Part shown: piece after piece, positions 62,293 through 64,000 of the stretch
Layout of the letters: every line of letters starts with the position of its first letter
Numbering within the stretch: position 1 is the stretch's first letter
From: Bacillota bacterium
GTDB taxonomy: Bacteria; Bacillota; Clostridia; Christensenellales; UBA3700
DNA length: 64,000 nt
Assembly (NCBI GenBank): GCA_023396095.1
Contig: JAEWXG010000027.1
Span: forward strand, 1 to 64,000
Direction of reading: 5' to 3'
Notes under the pieces: model-generated
Database searches by the model: none
Seen by the model: only the letters and a program-made list of their open reading frames with translations
What the model was told of the DNA's origin: nothing
Program-made: the position numbers and the translations under genes

Positions 62293-62894
62293 TATACTAC
62301 CTCGCAAAAATTCTTCAATAATCTTAAACCGCTATTCCCACTTTTTTCAGGATGAAACTGCACTCCAAAAACATTTTCTTTTTCAATCGCTGAGACAAAC
62401 TTTATCCCATATTCAGTCTTTCCAATAGCCGCATCTTTTGATATTGCGTAATAACTATGTACAAAATAGAAATTCAAATCTTCTATATCTTGCAATAATT
62501 TGTTTTGTTTCAAAATTTCAACTTGATTCCATCCTACGTGTGGCACTTTGTATGGAATATTTGTGAATGGTTGTATTTCTCCCTTAATAATTGATAGCCC
62601 TTGTGTTTCACCATTTTCATATCCCTTTTGATATAACATTTGCATTCCAAGACAAATACCTAAAAGTGGCTTCCCTTTTTTTGTTTCTTCTTTAATTACT
62701 GATAGTAAGGAAGTCTGCAAATTCTGCATCCCCTTAGCAAATGACCCTACGCCAGGTAATATGATATGTGTTGCGTTTCTTATTTCACTTGTATCATAAG
62801 TAATAACATTATCCACCCCGATACTAAATAAGGCATTAGACACACTACTTACATTACCAAGTCCATAATTTATAATGGCAACTTTTTTTTGCAT
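62292..62894 (-). CDS. hisH: Imidazole glycerol phosphate synthase, glutaminase subunit
   Basis: 200 residues. Class I amidotransferase with the nucleophile Cys in PLLGICLGMQMLY, and catalytic His/Glu in GVQFHPEKSG. GLGNVSSVSNAL at the N-terminus is typical. Supplies ammonia to HisF. Confidence 0.97.
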   Translation of the reverse strand: MQKKVAIINYGLGNVSSVSNALFSIGVDNVITYDTSEIRNATHIILPGVGSFAKGMQNLQTSLLSVIKEETKKGKPLLGICLGMQMLYQKGYENGETQGLSIIKGEIQPFTNIPYKVPHVGWNQVEILKQNKLLQDIEDLNFYFVHSYYAISKDAAIGKTEYGIKFVSAIEKENVFGVQFHPEKSGNSGLRLLKNFCEVV

Positions 62895-63470
62895 TTAAAG
62901 AACCCCTTTAGAAGATGGTAAACGATCTGACGTTATTTTTACTGCCATAGAAAGCGCTCTCGAAAAAGCTTTAAATATAGCTTCAATAACGTGGTGGTTG
63001 TTTTTCCCATACTTTAAATTAATGTGCAATGTCATACCTGCATTAAATGCTACGGCTTGAAAAAATTCATTAGCAAGCTCGTTATCAAATTCTCCTGTTT
63101 TCCCGTTTAAATCAACATTAAAAACAAAAAATGGTCTACCCGACAAATCTAAAACAACTTCTGCAAGTGTTTCGTCCATAGGCAATAGCATACTGCCATA
63201 TCTATTAATCCCAACTTTATCTCCCAATGCTTCTTTAATGGTTTTTCCTAAAACAATACCTATATCTTCTACTGAATGATGGAAATCAACGTTAATATCA
63301 CCTTTGCATTCTACATTTAAATCAAAGCTACCATGTACAGCAAATAATTCTAACATATGATCTAAAAAGCCAATTCCTGTGTTAATTGTATTTTTACCGG
63401 TCCCATCTAAATTAAGGTAAATCTTAATATCTGTTTCTTTTGTCGTTCTTTTAATAGTTGATTCTCTCAT
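62895..63470 (-). CDS. hisB: Imidazoleglycerol-phosphate dehydratase
   Basis: 191 residues, monofunctional HisB. Metal-binding motifs FLDHMLELFAVHG, DFHHSVEDIGIVLG and HHVIEAIFKAFSRAL. Step six. Its start overlaps the hisD stop by one base. Confidence 0.97.
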   Translation of the reverse strand: MRESTIKRTTKETDIKIYLNLDGTGKNTINTGIGFLDHMLELFAVHGSFDLNVECKGDINVDFHHSVEDIGIVLGKTIKEALGDKVGINRYGSMLLPMDETLAEVVLDLSGRPFFVFNVDLNGKTGEFDNELANEFFQAVAFNAGMTLHINLKYGKNNHHVIEAIFKAFSRALSMAVKITSDRLPSSKGVL

Positions 63471-64000
63471 TATTCCTCCCTTACAACTGCAGAAAAAGCA
63501 TGTGAATATAGCCCTTCCGATTCAGCCAATAATTTAATATCGCTCTTTACTCCGTTAAATGCATCTTGATTATATTCAATCAAACTAATACGCTTTAAAA
63601 ATGTCGAAATTGATAAAACAGAAGAAAATTTTGCAGCTCCTGATGTTGGCAAGCAATGTGATGGTCCAGCAATATAGTCACCTACAACTTCTGGTGAATA
63701 TGGGCCTACAAAAATTGCCCCAGCATTGTTAATCTGTCTAATAGCATTAGGTATTTCTTCGGATGATATTAGTAATTCAAGATGTTCTGGTGCTATTAAA
63801 TTAGACATTGAAATTGCCTCTGAAATATTATTTACAATAATGAATGCTCCATTATTAGTTAATGACTTTTTAATAATTTCATAACGTTTCGAATTATTTT
63901 TAGCATACTCGTTAATATATTTATTAATTTCTAACAAAATTTTTTCATTTGTCGTTACTAAATATGATGCCGCATTTTCATCATGTTCGGCTTGCGCCAA
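63470..64000 (-). CDS. hisD: Histidinol dehydrogenase, C-terminal part (runs off window)
   Basis: The last 176 of about 430 residues; the gene continues beyond 64000. AQAEHDENA, PEHLELLISS, and GPYSPEVVGDYIAGPSHCLP followed by TSGAAKFSSVLS are HisD zinc-site and active-site blocks. Catalyses the two final oxidations to histidine. The first ATG visible is internal. Confidence 0.93.
   Translation of the reverse strand: MAQAEHDENAASYLVTTNEKILLEINKYINEYAKNNSKRYEIIKKSLTNNGAFIIVNNISEAISMSNLIAPEHLELLISSEEIPNAIRQINNAGAIFVGPYSPEVVGDYIAGPSHCLPTSGAAKFSSVLSISTFLKRISLIEYNQDAFNGVKSDIKLLAESEGLYSHAFSAVVREE

Overview
AT-rich, densely coded chromosomal DNA from a low-GC Bacillota, almost certainly a member of class Clostridia. 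The clearest marker is the six-cysteine SCIFF peptide with its radical-SAM maturase (44167-45698). Ferredoxin-dependent indolepyruvate oxidoreductase, an EtfB-EtfA fusion, HemZ-type and lipoprotein genes, and no outer-membrane genes agree with an anaerobic Gram-positive. Nearly everything is on the minus strand; the only convincing plus-strand genes are a cation efflux protein, three tRNAs and IS3 fragments.

Region by region. 1-126: right end of an IS3-type element. 293-2022: a two-gene HipA-like kinase/antitoxin cassette bracketed by identical 30-bp direct repeats. 2119-10394: an arylacetate/arylpyruvate operon (leader peptide, Na+ symporter, two phenylacetate-CoA ligases, IorA, IorB, ACT protein, aminotransferase). 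Its 5' leader encodes a 22-residue peptide containing F-Y-Y-Y-Y-Y-F, followed by mutually exclusive antiterminator and terminator stems, a classical attenuator that would turn the operon on when charged tRNA-Tyr is scarce. This implies the pathway runs in the synthetic direction: import arylacetate, activate it to arylacetyl-CoA, carboxylate it reductively to arylpyruvate, transaminate to Tyr/Phe. 10611-17368: a FecBCD-type metal-chelate ABC importer co-transcribed with a nitrogenase-like trio (NifH-like reductase plus two divergent NifD/K-like subunits), substrate unknown. 17480-17607: left end of the IS3 element. 17751-25623: a YhfZ-type regulator and a flavoenzyme operon (GlpA-like, GlpB-like, DUF1667, GlcD-like FAD oxidase, Etf fusion, small unknown protein).

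25865-43666 is mostly housekeeping: dUTPase, M16 protease, metallophosphoesterase, pnp, rpsO, hemZ-like, MBL hydrolase, dtd, rsh, recJ, secF, secD, and a large lipoprotein. 44167-51036: SCIFF system, amino-acid permease, yajC, a second metallophosphoesterase, an IS3 end remnant, and the CDF transporter. 51088-59281 is accessory: a 1937-residue DUF4011/helicase/Vsr-like protein of the kind linked to phage defence, tRNA-Val/Cys/Leu, a decayed mobile-element gene, and a DUF4143 ATPase with duplicated palindromic repeats upstream. 59567-64000: a lipoprotein and the his operon (hisD partial, hisB, hisH, hisA, hisF, hisIE).

The most noteworthy items are the Tyr-rich attenuator controlling the arylacetate operon, the nitrogenase-like system tied to a chelate importer, and the repeat-bracketed split-HipA cassette. 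All functional statements are from reading sequence alone; no database search was possible.
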